Source of the DNA: Vesta saturnalis
Taxonomy: Eukaryota > Arthropoda > Insecta > Coleoptera > Lampyridae
Assembly (NCBI GenBank): GCA_036346205.1
Contig: JARFJB010001278.1
Location: forward strand, 7,991,001 to 8,055,000
DNA: 64,000 nt
Direction of reading: 5' to 3'
Shown here: positions 33,791-47,735 of the stretch, piece by piece
How the letters are laid out: each line of letters begins with the position of its first letter
Numbering within the stretch: the stretch's first letter is position 1
The notes under the pieces: generated by a model
Databases searched by the model: none
What the model saw: the letters and a program-made list of their open reading frames with translations, nothing else
What the model was told of the DNA's origin: nothing
Translations under genes and position numbers: made by a program

Positions 33791-35619
33791 GAAGCGAGTG
33801 AGGTGTAGAAAACAAATGAAGAGAATTTTTTACTCAGTACAGAGTGCGAGGCTTTTGTAACTGCTATTTTGAACATGTTCCTGGGCAATACAAAAAAAGC
33901 TACTGCGGAACTGCAAATTTAAATCTGAAGTCAATATTAGAAAAGTGATGACGGACTTAAAACAAACACAAATACAGTACTGTACCGAGTTAGTTGAAAG
34001 ATATGTTATGTTTTCTTACATATGAACGTTCTAAATAAGAGATTAAATAAACAATTTGCTCTATTTTTCGACAAAACTTCTAAGTTTTCAGTTTTACATA
34101 GAAACCGCACTTTTCTTTGAATGGTTTTACTGAACTATCAAATGTTTCAAATGTTAACAAAGTTTCTTTCCAGATAATCACTATATTAATATCATCAACT
34201 GCAGGTAGATTCAACTCCTCTCTTACTTTATTGATCTTTGAAATTTGAAAACGTAAAAAAGTTAGTTCTTGAACCCTGGAATTGATTGGTGTTTGACAAA
34301 TACCAACTTAGTGTGTAATATTACACTTCACAATGCTTTTAGAAGAAAGTAATTCTAAGTTTGGTTTTGACGTGACTTTGAGAATGCTCAAATAGTTCTG
34401 GTGTTTCTATTCTGAATATGCTCGTCTGGTATAATTCCAATTTGAGAGTCAAACTAATATTACATATCTAATACCTAACTCCAAATTAAACCACGATGCT
34501 TTCATTTATGTCATATTTGCAAAAATAAGAATAAAATCATACTAAGAAAATCGATAAAAAAAAAGTAGAAATTTAATGATTTATAATCTCGCTAATAGTA
34601 ACATAAAAGTGTAGTAGTAAAGTAGTAATAATAAACGTATAATAGTGGTTTGAAATATTGGTCGTATCGCTATAAGCACTTATCACATTTACGAAGAAAA
34701 ATATTTTAACGTTTAGTAATATTTCAGATTTTATTGCGTTCGACTGCACTTTTTTATTCTATCTTTTACATTACGAACCATGAAATGTGCGATATCAAGC
34801 GAAAGTACTGCTCGCTTGAGAAGAAATTTTTATTACTCAATCTACACATTAATATGGTAGTCGGTGCTCCATTAAGTTAAAAATCGATACAAACATGTTT
34901 GTAACTTTCCTGTGATTGTAATTAAATTGGACATAACAAAGGATTGTTTTTGTTAGATTGTAGTTTTCTGAATCCTATTCATCTATATGATTTTATGTGA
35001 AATAATTTATACCTAAGGCGGTATTAGGTGCGAATTCGTCATTATATACTGACATCTGTAACTATAGCATATATTTAAAGGACAGATAATTAAACTAATA
35101 GCTATGGTAATATAGTTAATAAGTTCATTATATTGCATAATGGCCTAATCAGCATAGATCAACCACCTAAATAAAGTATTTAATTGGTTTGTCGCACATA
35201 AACTTTGCATCATATCGAATTTTTTTTTCCAAATTACTTTTTCGTTCATAAATGATGTCAAATAACATGCACATGAGCAGCCACGTTATTTTACTGTCAA
35301 ACTTGATATTTTGTTCAAAAAATGCTCAAAAAATGCTCAAAAACGCGGTTATTTCAGAGAATTTCGAAAAACGTAAAAAAGAAAACCAAAAGTATTTTTT
35401 TTAATTTTATTACCGATGTAAGTGTCATTTTATGAAATTATTCCTTATTAATAAGAAACGGGAAATTGAATAAAAATGCTTTAGAATCACTCAGGTGGTA
35501 GAGTGCTGTTGTGTGAGAGCGCTTAGTATAAATAAAATAAATTAAAAAATAATTTAAATTAATAACTCTAATCAGTTGTTTTAGGGACTCGCCAGATAAA
35601 GCTTCGCCGCTGCAAAGTA
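33791..35619. other. AT-rich DNA, no gene recognised
   Basis: No open frame of note. The 3' part (35438-35662, minus) is an open frame across the MULE-like terminal sequence and is not supported. Confidence 0.45.
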
Positions 35620-36316
35620 GGTCTGCCACTGCAGACTGCCGTCTGCGGACAATCGGGAGCAACCCAACGAATTTTTACGAACATAATCGATTAGCATAAA
35701 TCAGCTGTCAGCTGATTATTAGTCAATGATGTGTGTGTTGTGTATTAAAGTCGGGTCGGCTCATCTTTTAGTAAAGCATGGTTTAAGATTTTAAAAAGTA
35801 TGTCGTTATTGGGTGCATATAGTTGGTAATTTTGAATACCAACAAAACATCGTCAATGTTTCTAAGTTATTTTCAAATTTAAGCCGCGCTGTCAAATTTA
35901 AATAAAATTATTGTTCAAATATCTCGATTTAGCATCCTAAAGGTCTTAAAATCCCATCCACTCGTATAAATAAAGTCGAATTTCGTTTAAGGTCTGTTCG
36001 CACTTATTCTGGCATGTAAAGTCCACAGACTGTAAACGATTATCAGAACCGAGACCGGGTCAACAAAATTTCGTTTTGGACCTGTTTTACAAATTAAGTG
36101 CCCGAATAAAGTGCGAAAAGTTTGGTTAATTGCGGAGTATCGTTTTAAGCCGACAGATCTCACTCTGTCAAAACAGTCAAGACTACAATTTGGTTATCGA
36201 AGCCACATAAATAACTGATTTTGTCATAAATAGATACACTGTATTGTATGTTAAAAATGACATTTATTATTAGTTAATAATATAACCGATTTTAAAAATC
36301 TCAGTTTACAGTTTGT

Positions 36317-36377
<61 letters not shown>
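36317..36377. repeat. (AT)n microsatellite
   Basis: Pure TA units ending exactly at the left end of DD41D copy D. Confidence 0.95.
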
Positions 36378-36381
<4 letters not shown>

Positions 36382-37911
36382 GTTATTGAATTTGAAATCC
36401 GACGTTTGTCTTTGACCGACCATCATCAACTTCATTTTTTAAATACGGCTCTGATTTTCTAATATCAAATTCTTGAAGTTCTTTCAATTCTGAATTCAAC
36501 AATGTACCACACTTCACGGTTTAGATATGTTTTAGATCTTATTTGAGTATTATTAAAAGTTTTACTCGAATCGAAGCTGCCTTGTAAAATATCTCATAAA
36601 TTTAATTATTTCAGTTATTTCAATTTATCGAAAAACACTATAAATAGATTATTAACAATACTTTTTACAATAGTAAGTATTAGCAATAAAGAACAATAAA
36701 ATTTATTATTTTTAATTAAAGATTACAAATAAATAAGGCAGATAATCAATAATTATTAATGAGTATTAAACACGCACAGGTATTAACAATAAAAGATATA
36801 AAAGATAACAATAAATCTAACATCAAGGAATCGAATTTTGCAACGATCTTAGTACGTTTCAATGTCTCAGGTATCTATCACATTTCTACATCTATTTGAA
36901 AGAAAGTAAATTTGATATGATAACTTGTTTGATTTTAAGTAACCGAAACTGTTATGCAGCGGAACATATCTATTTAAATAAATATCCGGAAAGAAGGCAG
37001 CCAAGTAAAGGACATTTAGTAAATTAGTAGTTAATCTTAAAGAATACAGTGCGTTTAAGAAACCTGTATTTTCTCGACAAAAGCCTAGTAATGAAGAAAA
37101 AGTAAACAACATATTATTATCAGTTATTGAGAACTGTGGAATATCAACTCGGAAAATTGAACAAAACGTTGGTGTGGCGAAATCGATAGCACAATTTATT
37201 TTAAAAAAACAAAAATTTCATCCATACAAATACAGAATTTGTAACTTAGGCCCGGTGATGCAGAAAGGCGTTGAACATTCTGTGAATGGTACACACGAGA
37301 ATGTCATGAAAATGAAGCTTTTCCTTATAAGATAATATGGTCCGATGAGAGCATGGTGACTAAAATGGGATTTTAATAGACGAAATATTCATTACTGGGC
37401 CACAGAAAACCCACATTTCCTTAAAGAAACAAGATATCAACATCGTTTTGGATTCAATATGTGGGCCGGAATTGTGGGAACACGAATTATAGGACCATTT
37501 TTTACCATCATACTTTAAACTCTGAGCATTACCTCAATTTACTACAAAATCACTTGGAAGAAGCCCTGGATAATTTACCTCTAGCAGAAATTCGCAACCA
37601 TTGGTTCCAACAGGACGGTGCGCCTGCACATAATTCAAGGGCTGTTAATGAGTACCTTTTAAATAAATTTCCAGGAAAACTTATAACCACGTACTCTGAA
37701 ACGCCATGGTCAGCACGTTCACCCGACATTACTCCATTAGATTTCTTTGTTTGGGGATATGTAGAAAATTATGTTTATAAGGAAAACTTTGAAACAGAAC
37801 AAGAACTCAGAAGATTGGTGCTTCAAGCTTTTCAAAGTATAACACCAGTTATACTGATTAATGTTTTAGAAGCTACAGTTATGAGATGCTATTTATGTTT
37901 AGAGAATGAGG
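36378..37911 (+). mobile_element. DD41D transposon, copy D (right end lost)
   Basis: The left 250 bp match the copy A terminal block, but here it is next to the 5' end of the transposase. The right boundary falls inside the transposase at 37911, where homology to copy A stops (CTCGAGAATGAG-type codons) and MULE sequence begins. The matching right terminal repeat is absent. Confidence 0.75.
36906..37911 (+). pseudogene. DD41D transposase, copy D, truncated before its C-terminus
   Basis: Closest relative of copy A. Reads KFDMITCLILSNRNCYAAEH, frameshifts near 37010, resumes with KPSNEEKVNNILLSV, and frameshifts again near 37240-37380 (first catalytic Asp region, readable as TCC-GAT-GAG). It then continues uninterrupted from 37461 with the second Asp in QQDGAPAHNSRAV and the third in DITPLDFFVWGYVENY. 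Forty-one residues separate them, which defines DD41D. Compared with copy A it lacks 125 bp of 5' sequence including the MELYSNEE codons. The last 13 residues are replaced by an unrelated frame. Confidence 0.85.
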
Positions 37912-38960
37912 CTATTTTACATCAAAACGATTGTGCAAGTGTTGATGCTTGGGCGTCTTATACGCGTTCTTCATCAAATGTAATTAGATTCTACAAGGCA
38001 CAAGGTGAACAGTCTATGAACTAACCACAATTACAGAATGAATATTTTTTCTTTGTAAGTAATGAATGATGCCCAATTACACATTTTGCAAAAGTTTGGA
38101 AACAATTGTACAAAATAATTAAATATTTATATTTTCATGGTACGTAAGTAAAGAGAATGGACAAAGCAATTTACATAGTAATGAAATCCATTCGTGATAA
38201 ATTATTTAGACTCACTACCATTCATAAAGGAAAACTTACCCATAAATTGCATGACATAAGAAAAAGGCTTAAAATGCCGTAGATCTGATAGAGACTGCTA
38301 TTGTAATTGAAGGTGAGGTTTTGGAATGTGTTGAGTTCTAATAACAAAGTTGTAAAAAATGAGAATGGTCAGTGTGAATTACAGTGTGATAAATATAAGG
38401 CATGTATCCATGATTACACTTGCACTTGCGCTAATTGCACTGTAAAATGGAATATGTGTAAGCACATACACATTATTTGTAAATTATATAAAATTCCATT
38501 TGTCTATAATGGCGTCACTTCTTTTACATGTAATGGGATTAATGTAGAAGTAAATTCAAGTACATGCCCACAACCATTGACTGATGAATCTCACAACCAT
38601 CAACTTCATATACCTTAGAAGAGGCAATTTTATAAGAGGTAGTAAAGAAATGTGAATATGTCTCTTTTGAAACTAAAAGGCACATCTTTTGGAACCATGC
38701 ATAAACACGTTTAACACCATTGAAAATGAAGAACAGTTATAAGCTGTTAGTCGACAAATTCACCTCTTGACTATATTATAAAGTCTCTCTCAAAAATAAG
38801 AACGTGTTCGTACCTCCTAATAGTAATGTTTGGGAACCATCTAATAAAAAATTAAAACACAACGGTTCTTTTCAACAAAAATAAAATGGGTGGCAAACTA
38901 ATCTATCTCTAAACCAACTGCCAAAGAAAATGAAAAGTTGTCGTTAGAAATGGTAGGACT
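37912..38960 (+). pseudogene. MULE-type transposase fragment with SWIM zinc finger
   Basis: Across two frameshifts and stops, plus-strand frames give VDAWASYTRSS, FAKVWKQLYKIIKYLYFHG, RMDKAIYIVMKSIRDKLF, KGKLTHKLHDIRKR and then a SWIM finger: CTCANCTVKWNMCKHIH (pattern CxC...CxH) near 38420-38470. A Lys-rich tail follows to about 38960. This order (transposase helices, GKL motif, SWIM finger near the C-terminus) matches Mutator-like transposases. The catalytic core lies upstream and is missing, replaced by DD41D copy D. Confidence 0.6.
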
Positions 38961-39639
38961 GTAAATTATTTTATTATATTTTAAATGATTGGCTTCTACT
39001 ACCTAACTCAATATAAGATGGACTGTTAATTTGTAAATTTATTATAAAGGTATTGAATTTTCGATGCTCTAATTTTTGTTACATGTTCATGACTAACGTC
39101 CAATTTATTTATTTAAATGTACTTCAGTTTGGTAATTTTCTTTCTTTTAACGTGTGCCTACCCTAACTGGTAATGATTTTCATTTAATTATATAAATGCT
39201 GTAACCTTTTTTATTTGTGCAAGTAATTATATAATAAATAAATATTAACACCTTAAAATTAAATTTACGTTCATTTTTTTGTATGCCTCTTTTTCATATA
39301 ATAATGGGTTGCTCCCGTCTGTCCGCAGACGCTAGTGCCACTGCAGACCGCATACAACCAACTAAAGTAGCCAACAGTCAAGACAAATGAAAACCGGATC
39401 AACTCGAGGAGGACGATAACAAACCACGGAGGATCAGAAGAACACAAATAGCAGAGGACAACACCGTCAAGAGCAGCTTAATAAAGAATTTACTTGACTA
39501 ATACTATAATTTCTGATTTAATTTAACACTGTTCTCTACCTTTCTATTGGGCATCTGATTTCAAGCCTTTTTCCTCAGGATGTGAGGATACACCCTAGTG
39601 TGCTTTATAATCATCACTTTAGATCACTTGTGACTATTG

Positions 39640-41632
39640 GTCAAAACTTAATTTCGTGCAGCACCTCCAACACATACCGTAATTACAGATTTTTCTGTTA
39701 GACTGGAATGTGATCTCCGAACACATGTCCAGCAACATTCCACACCTAACCTTCTAATTAACCAAGAACTCGAGAGATCCATCGGAAACTTGAGTTCCGC
39801 CATTACGGAGGCGGTCGAAACCTCAGTCCCACTGAACACCATCGAACTATCCCACAAACTGATTTTTCGAAGTGGACAAAGAGAAAAGATGAATTTACCG
39901 TCAATCCTTATGATACAAGCATTCGGCAGACGGAATACAACCGTCTCAACGCTTAAATCAGACGAGAAACAAACAGGCACACCAAAGATTATCGTAACAG
40001 TTCGATAAACTGCCCTAAAGAAAAGCAACCCCCAAATCCGATTTCACAGGGCAGCATAATCTCCACAGATCAAGAGTGGTTCCATTCCCCAAACAACCTG
40101 AACTTGACATCCGGTTCAAGAAACTCCTAGGAAGTCCGCTTGAGGAATCCCATAATCTACGCCTCCCTGACAATATTTTGACAACGGGAATCCTTTTTAT
40201 GACTCTATCACACCCAACCATGTCTCCGCGTACTTCAAAAAGGACGCAATTCTGCCCAGGTCAAAACGGATTTAATCGCAAAATATTACGACGCTTACTC
40301 GACTGGGCGCTCGGATTACTCACGTCTACAACAAATGCATAACACTCTCCTATATCCCGACGGATTGGAAATCGGCTTCCACCGTCATGATACCCAAACT
40401 GCATTCTGACCTACCACGACGTCCTCCTAGAGACCCATCTCTCCGAACATAATTTGAGCAGATTCTAGCCAGGCGACTTAGATATCACCTAGAATTTAAC
40501 AAACTCTTTTCGAATAGCCCATTCGGCTTCCGTCCTTATCGAACATGTGACAAGCCCTTATTGAAACTCCTTACATAGATCACCAATACAATTTGAGTTT
40601 TTGACATTAAGCAAGATTGAGAGTGTTTGACATGCCGACCTCCTTGACAAAATTCGTACCCAAAATATCCCAGATCATTCGTCCACACTCCTACTCTCAT
40701 ACCTGACTAATCGATCAGTAAAGGTTAAAATAGGGAACACCCCGATCCATTCCAACCTACAGCAGGCGTGCCGCAAGATTCTGATTTAAACCCAATCCTT
40801 TACACCACTCGCTGTTGACATTTCCACAATAACACAACCCAGAGTATCCGTTTGCGGATGACACTGCCATCTGGGAGTGCATCGGAACAGCAGAACGGTC
40901 TTTCGCCTTGTATCCAAAACCTTCCGATACTTGTCCAACTGGGCAAACCAGTGGAGTCTCTGTCAACTCAACTGAAACGCAAGCGATCCTTTTCCGATAT
41001 CCAGAATATCACGAAGACAAATTTCCCAATCTAGCAGACAGTAATGTTCCTTATCCATCAATAATGAAAGACATATACTCGGCTTACCTAATAATCCTTT
41101 TCACAAGAACTCCGACATACAAGGAACACTAGATACTATACGAAACCGAGCAAACCTGCTGAACGGCCTCAAGAGTCGAGTCAGAGGTTGCCACTCGAAA
41201 ACATTACAACATACTACAAAACATACATACGGTGTTACGGATTTTTGAACACCCCTACACAAATATCAAACCCAATCAACTCTCCTCCATCGTTTTTTGT
41301 AAACGCCGAATACTAGACGCTTAAAACCGCACAAAATAACACGCAAACATACAACCCATTACAGATAGAATACAAACACTACAAAGAAACTTTGCACAAG
41401 ATACTTTGGCGACACTATCCTTACCAGAGACATCCTTACCACTCCTTAAAACCGCCGCTTTCCTCCATGCCCACACAAAAAAACCTAAACTCAAATTCAA
41501 ACATCTTCCCTCAATACCCCATATGCCTTCCTCATCACACCGTATATCCCATGATGACCAACGCAAGGATACCCGACAAATGAATTTGGTATAACCGCAC
41601 CGTAATAGACTCAGCATAATATCCTTAATCAA
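39640..41632 (+). pseudogene. Jockey-like reverse transcriptase relic (LINE 2 of 3)
   Basis: Plus-strand fragments in three frames. RELSIGN-like end of the endonuclease linker (NQELERSIGNLSSAITEAVE) at about 39760, reverse transcriptase motifs (DPSNYRPISL-type region corrupted, RYHLEFNKLF, GFRPY near 40530, FDxxxHADLLDKIRTQNI near 40640, SYLTNRSVKVKIGNT at 40700), the catalytic FADDTAIW at about 40850, NSTETQAILF, and a C-terminal helix (IQTLQRNFAQDTLATLSLP) near 41370-41420. About ten frameshifts and stops. The remaining 230 bp to about 41870 may be 3' untranslated sequence. No poly-A or target duplication was found. Confidence 0.7.
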
Positions 41633-42192
41633 ACAGCACGCTAATATACGCTAATCGCAATAAAAATCAAAACATTTTTTCTTTTTTTTGTTTGTAAACA
41701 CCAAAAAATGCGATACTCAAGATTGTAATTAATACAATCACACTAAAACATCGCAACACCAACAACAGGAGAATGACCTGGGCTGAAGAGGAGGATTCCT
41801 AAATAGTCTACTACACAACTACATAGGCTGTAAATAAGTGGTCTACTAACAAGCATAAGCATAGGGGCTCTCCCCTCAACCAAACGCCCCCCTCAACCTG
41901 ACCAACTTCAGGCCTGCATAACCGGTCCTGTAAGTAAGTGTTTAAACATCACCTACACTTCCGTATAGACGGAAGTGTCCCGCACGGTAGTAAGGCAAGC
42001 ACCGTTTCTTCTACCGTCAGAGAGACAGGATGCACGCCTTGCCGACAAACACCAAGGCTTCTTTACAAGGAACGGAAAGCCATATCGTTGTCTACTAGTG
42101 ATTCTAGTTTTCTAGTTACTAACACTCCCACGTCCATTGCACGTCATCCTAGGCATATTAACTAAAAGTGCAGAGTTGTGCTTGAAACTGCT

Positions 42193-42218
42193 CAATGATT
42201 GTAATCTTACAATCATTG
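42193..42218. repeat. Perfect 12-bp-arm hairpin
   Basis: CAATGATTGTAA and its complement separated by TC. It could be a terminator-like or MITE-end structure; no context decides. Confidence 0.5.
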
Positions 42219-45200
42219 TTTTCGATTAAATAAATCCCGACATAAGATCTTTTTTCCGAAGTTGAATAGCATTCATATCCGATTAATAATAAGTTTTAAA
42301 ATAATTTGCGAAGACCAGATAGAAAAGCAAGTTTACCTTAACCGATACCCGAGAAAGAGATACGTCACGTATCGGCTGAGAGCAATTTCCAGTATGCTCC
42401 AAGCCCGTCGTCCAGTAAAAAAAGTAAATACGTAAAGAATATTTCCCCTGCTTCAAATATTTTTTGAAATGTAAAACATCTCCCAGATCTGTAAAGATTT
42501 ATTTAAAGTAAATTCTCCTGTATATCTCCTGTGTAGAGATCTGCCGCTGATACACTTAATAAGTGTCCTGCTAGTCCTGATCGACCTTTATTAAGGAAAA
42601 ACCTGAGTAAATTTACCACGTGAAGGTAAGTAATTTTCCTGATAAGAGTCTACCTCTGATCAGCTTTACTAAAAAAAAACATTATTTTTCATTCGAACTG
42701 TCAAAACTCTTGTCTTAATAAAAGCCCGATTGGTCAGTTAATCTATAATCTAACAATCAAATAAATCACTATGGGTAATAAAGCGCAACTACATTCGTTT
42801 TGACACCCTCTAACAGAAACAAAATTTTCACGTTGAAATGGTCTTCTAGTTAAACATAAATTTTAACTTTTAACTGCAAATAAAGATAGAAACTTAAACC
42901 ATTTTGACCAGCATATTGTCTCATTGACGGTCGTGTTCCAATTGCTACTTAATGGTCAGAGACGGATTCAGAAAAATTTTAAAAGATAACGTATTTTTGA
43001 TCGGATGTTGCTTCTTCGACAGTGTAGCAAAATTTATAAATTAATATAAAAAAACTCATACTCGTCTTCGACAATTTGAGCATAATTTATGTGGTAGAGT
43101 TAATTGGTGTGGTACGACTTGCAAAAATAAATTAAATAATTAATAGTTTTAAAAAAAGGGCACGTTACAAAGCCCGGTGGTGGGCAACGTAAAGGTTTAG
43201 TGGCGATACAGCCAAGCACGAGAAAAAAATCGATTTCAAAATCAAAGGTTGGTATTCCAGCTGTAAAGTTGTAAAGAGCCAACATCCTTTACCTATTTTT
43301 TTTTAATTAATTATTCATGAATGAAACAATTTTGCTAGAATTGTTGAAATCCAAAATAATGAATTTTTATCCCCTCCGACGTTGTTCTGAAATATTACGA
43401 ATTTTGCTACGTCATAGTCTCCTCCAGTACCACTACTTGCCCAACAATCATTCGCTAAATTAGCGTCGCTACCCTCCGCGGATTTCAATAAAACGGCGAC
43501 CACGCTACCGAACGCGTCTTTTTATTACTATTCTTCACCGGTTCACTCAACTCCATCCGCCTTAGAATACTTCAACAAACTCGGGCCTAATGTTGATTAA
43601 AATTCGCCGTCACCTGCATATAAGTTTTGTTTTACAACACCTAAACACACACTCGTGGACAACGCCTTAATTCTGCCAGGGTATCAATTAAACAGCACAA
43701 ATGGCTGACTGCTCAAAATCTATTGATCGATACTTAGCACACAATTATACACAAACTCACACAAATACGCCGCCCCAGGCCACTTAAATCACGTCCACGA
43801 ATTAAGCGACAAAGCAGGCCAAGATTAGACCATTATTTCGTCCCTCGCAATAGAATCGGCAAAGGGTACGTAAAACAAATGAGTATTAAAATTCTAACTA
43901 CCCTAACGTAATTACCAGTTATAAACATTTACTCCTTATCCGAAGTCCAAAAAGCGTATCCGTCGTAGATCGCACGTCCGGATATAGTCCCGATTACAGA
44001 ATTAATTCTGTATCAAACCTTCTTTAATAACAAAGCCCGTAAAATTTTTGGTTTATCCTGTTCGCCTGCATAATAGATATTCCTGTGAACTGAATGTTCC
44101 CGAAAGTTTAAATACCTTAAACCGCCCCGAGTTAAAGACTCATAGGTAGCGTTCCACCACCACCACCATCGCTACCAAAACCAGTCGCGAACGACGTATA
44201 CAAGCGGTAAACGAATTACGTAGTCCCGCACATAAGAATATCTATTATTAAATTCCCCGTGTAATAAATACAGTAGCCACCATCTCTACCGATATTTAAC
44301 AAATATAAAAAGGCCAGATAGAACACCAAATTCAACGCATTAAAATACTAACTATTTACGAAACGTAACTAGAAAACATTCTAATTGTCCATAATTAGTG
44401 TTAAACACTAATTAGGCCGACTAGTGTTTGCTAAACAAAACTCTTTCAAAGAGTTAGATACGTGTAAAATTCTATAATGAAAATAGGTATAAAAATTGTA
44501 TAAATACAAAGTATTGATTTTCTGAATGACCTAGAAAAGCAGGTACTACACCATTCACCTTTGCATTATACCCTCTTAAAAATATTTCCAACGAGGAATA
44601 ACTTTGCTATAACTGTATAAATCAGTTACGCGCTCCCGATTTCTACTAAGCAGGGACGTACTTAAACTATTCCAATATTTTTATTTAATTTTAATTTTAA
44701 TTTCCTTTTTTTTTAATATTCTTTATTTATCTAAAAAGACCACCGGAGTCTCTGCCGTTCACGCCAGTCACGCTGCCATCACTACCAGGACAGAAACCAG
44801 TCAAGGCCAAAGGGTAACCATTTGGTGGATGTTTTATTTTTGCGTATCTTGAATTGTAGTATTTAATTACATGATAATATATTGAATTTATAAGTTAGTT
44901 TTAGGTGTGCATATTTAGACATTATACTCTTATAGGAAAATGTATGATCAAACCCTTTTAGTGTTTATTTGTAGCAAACGATCAGCCCTATTTAAAGAAC
45001 TCACACCCACTACAACTCGTGCTAGAACCGTGGTAGATAAATTAAAAATTAGTTGTAGCCCAAAAAGCGTCTTACAAAGTCAGCGGGGTTTTGGGGCGGC
45101 TTATTTAATGGGCAAGTAAGTAAAAATTTTGAATTTGTCCGCGATCCCTTACAAACCTCTAAAATTGATAGGCTATGCCATAATCTCTTAAAAACGACTA

Positions 45201-46583
45201 GATTTAACGTTATTTTAAAAAATATCATGCTGCCCAAGTAACTGGTCAAATAATTTTTTTCTAAAAGGGAATTTTTTGTGCAGGAATGACCGGAGAACCA
45301 CCGATTTAGGTTGAGCATCTTTGCAGTGAGTCATAATTCCCAAAACCTCTAAATTTAAAGCTAATTTTACCCAAATGAAAATTACTCAAGCATTTTTCTT
45401 AGACACTACTACCTTGGTGGTACACTGTCATAGCTAGATGTTTGTACATAGTTAATTTAGGTGTAAAAAAGTAAACTTTCACGATTTTCGTTCATAATTA
45501 AAAAGAAAGAAATTGAACGATACGAGGCTTTAGACGCAACCAATAAAGTGAAGCTAAAGAAACATAACTCTGACGATATACGAGCAACATATGGTAAAGA
45601 TATAAATAAAGACTAGGTGAAAGTGAAAACTGAACTTGTCTCCAACCCCAAAAACTCAATGTTATACTTAGATCGACCTCCTTCGCAATGAATAACAATC
45701 TGGTTCGGTATTAAACACAAGTTGATTCCCCTAATAGAGTAACATTTCAATAAACTGTTGCTTAAATAATTTAATTCGTTTTATTCCACTTCCTATTCAC
45801 TATCTAACGCGTCACACTATAGAGTATTTTTAATATTGAATAACTGCGTCATTAATGTATTTTTCCATATTGCTAATAGCGCAATTGGTTTCAAACATGC
45901 ATATGTAATAATAAACGTTTAAAAAAAATGTGCACATTCATACCTTGACCCACAATCACAGTTTATTTGCCTTTAGTAAGTAGTACTACATAAAATAATT
46001 ACATGGATTTTATTATGATTATCAATTTTAAACTAAAGTAACTACTATAAAAATTAACATAAATGACAAAGAAGGACGTTGAGGTGTATATTTTATTTAT
46101 ATCGAGTACTTTCAGTACAATAAAATTCACTTAATTTTGTTAATTCAAACTTTTATTATCGCAACCTGGGGTTATTTTGTGCAAATGTTACACCGTGGAA
46201 GTGCCCCCTAAAAAGTATTTTTAAATCTCACGGATTTCTATAAATGGAATCAAGGTTCCCATGTACTAGACTACAAGTAGAATATATGGTGCCATCTTGG
46301 GCACAATTTCGAAACTCTAAGTTAAAAACAAGTACTTCAGTTCACTTGCATAAATCAGGTGACTGGATGGAGCTCTTCCAATTTTGCGTTTTCACACAAG
46401 TTTAGGACATTTCGTAGTATAAACCATTAGCATGTTCTTTTTCATTATTTACGTTTATCACTAATATTGAAGTATGCAGGGACTAGTATGTGATATAAAG
46501 GTTTGTCACAAATTCATCCTTAGAAAGTTAATCAGAAACTAACAGTAAAAGGCAGTAATGTAAATAAAGATTGTCATAGGTAA
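42219..46583. other. Unique-looking DNA, no gene recognised
   Basis: Frames at 43100-43285, 43315-43503, 45049-45318 and 45498-45698 (minus) have no recognisable domains. A near-perfect palindrome (TAATTAGTGTT with its complement, one-base centre) lies at 44392-44414. The patch 42400-42680 has repeated CTCCTG and AGATCTG words but no clear unit. Composition is slightly less AT-rich than in the first third of the window. Confidence 0.45.
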
Positions 46584-47500
46584 ATGTGTCATGTAGCTCG
46601 TAGATATACAAATTATACCAAAAAAAGATTGGAAGAAGCGCTTAATAATGTTAGAAATAAAATAATACCTTTACGTACTGCAGAACAACATGGGATACAC
46701 AGGAATACTAATTGGTTACAACTAAAAAGAAGGCATGCGGAGAATCTTGGCCAACAAACAGTTTATACCAGTCAGGAAGATGTTTTTATTGCTCATATAA
46801 TAACGTTACATTTTCCTTAACAAACTCTGATGTTCACTGTGTGGTAAAATCTTTCTTGGACCTGACTGGGTAACATCATCGTACAAGCTCTGGGAAATAA
46901 TCGGAAAAAATATATCACACCCTTCGATGAGAACATTCTAGTCGATAATCTAGCGCCAACAAAACTAATTACTGGAAGATGAACTTTGAAATAACTTGGA
47001 AGTCGGCTAAGGCATGTGCACCTTTCATGGCATGCGACAATATCCACCGGCACCTAGTACCTTTACAGATCAATTATAAATTAAACACTGTGAAATACAT
47101 GGATACAAAATAGCCCATCTAATGCACGATAAGATAGAACGCACAATTATGAAGCTTTTGCGGACCGATTTCCGACGTTGTTGCTACCAATGCTGAAGTT
47201 TGAAGACCCAACGACAACCATACGTGATAATCCCAGTTCACATTTGAACACATTATTCAAGAATGCGAAGCAAGTAATATTTGTTCCGTTGCACTGAAGT
47301 CTAGTACTACACATTCACTACAGCCTCTAGATGAGGTATTTGTGCGAAATTGGCAAATAATTTTAAATGTGTGGAAGGTACTTGACAGTCAATTTTCCAC
47401 ATTACCAAGGTCGACATGACTAAAAATTTTAGTACTATAGAAGTTAGAGATTAGAGGGGTAGAAAATTTTAAGACGGGCTTAAGAAAAACAGGAATTCTG
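46584..47500 (+). pseudogene. pogo/Tigger-type transposase relic
   Basis: The N-terminus is a psq-type helix-turn-helix: YTKKRLEEALNNVRNK, then TAEQHGIHRNTN and LGQQTVYTSQEDVF, the usual pogo layout. Downstream, decayed DDE core pieces appear: DNPSSHLNTL near 47230, THSLQPLDEVFVRNWQIIL near 47310-47370 (the TH-x-LQPLD motif follows the third catalytic acid region), then ENFKTGLRKTGILSLN near 47460-47500, the GxRKTGIxPLN motif of pogo C-termini. Many stops and shifts; dead. The relic might extend to about 47660. Confidence 0.65.
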
Positions 47501-47735
47501 TCTTTAAATCGTCAGGTAGTCTTAGATCGGTGATGCACTCGAGTCGTAAACTATGACGCTAAATAGCTGACGCTGTTGGTGCTAGTTTCAGTCAACACAT
47601 AAGTAACACAAGAATAGAACCGAGGGATGTAAGATACGCAAAGAAAAAAAAACGTCTTGATCTTGACGGTTCAACGTGGCAAGCCGGTATTATTCGCCAT
47701 TCCAGAATTAACTGATTTTCTCGAGTAACATAATA

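Larger units (their letters stand above)
35620..39349. mobile_element. Possible MULE with inverted ends, invaded by DD41D copy D
   Basis: 35620-35665 (GGTCTGCCACTGCAGAC to GGGAGCAACCC) and 39305-39349 (GGGTTGCTCCCG to CACTGCAGACC) are inverted copies. Between them lie a MULE transposase fragment and the DD41D copy. MULEs often have long inverted ends, so I infer these bound one element of about 3.7 kb. No convincing 8-10 bp duplication was found outside, and the two repeats could instead belong to different copies. Confidence 0.4.

Noticed and set aside
33565..33888. 107-codon Leu/Ser-rich minus-strand frame
   Set aside because: It is generated by the 9-bp minisatellite; no flanking frame or start context supports it.
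41938..42165. 75-codon frame downstream of LINE 2
   Set aside because: It has no recognised domain and could be chance or 3' untranslated LINE sequence.
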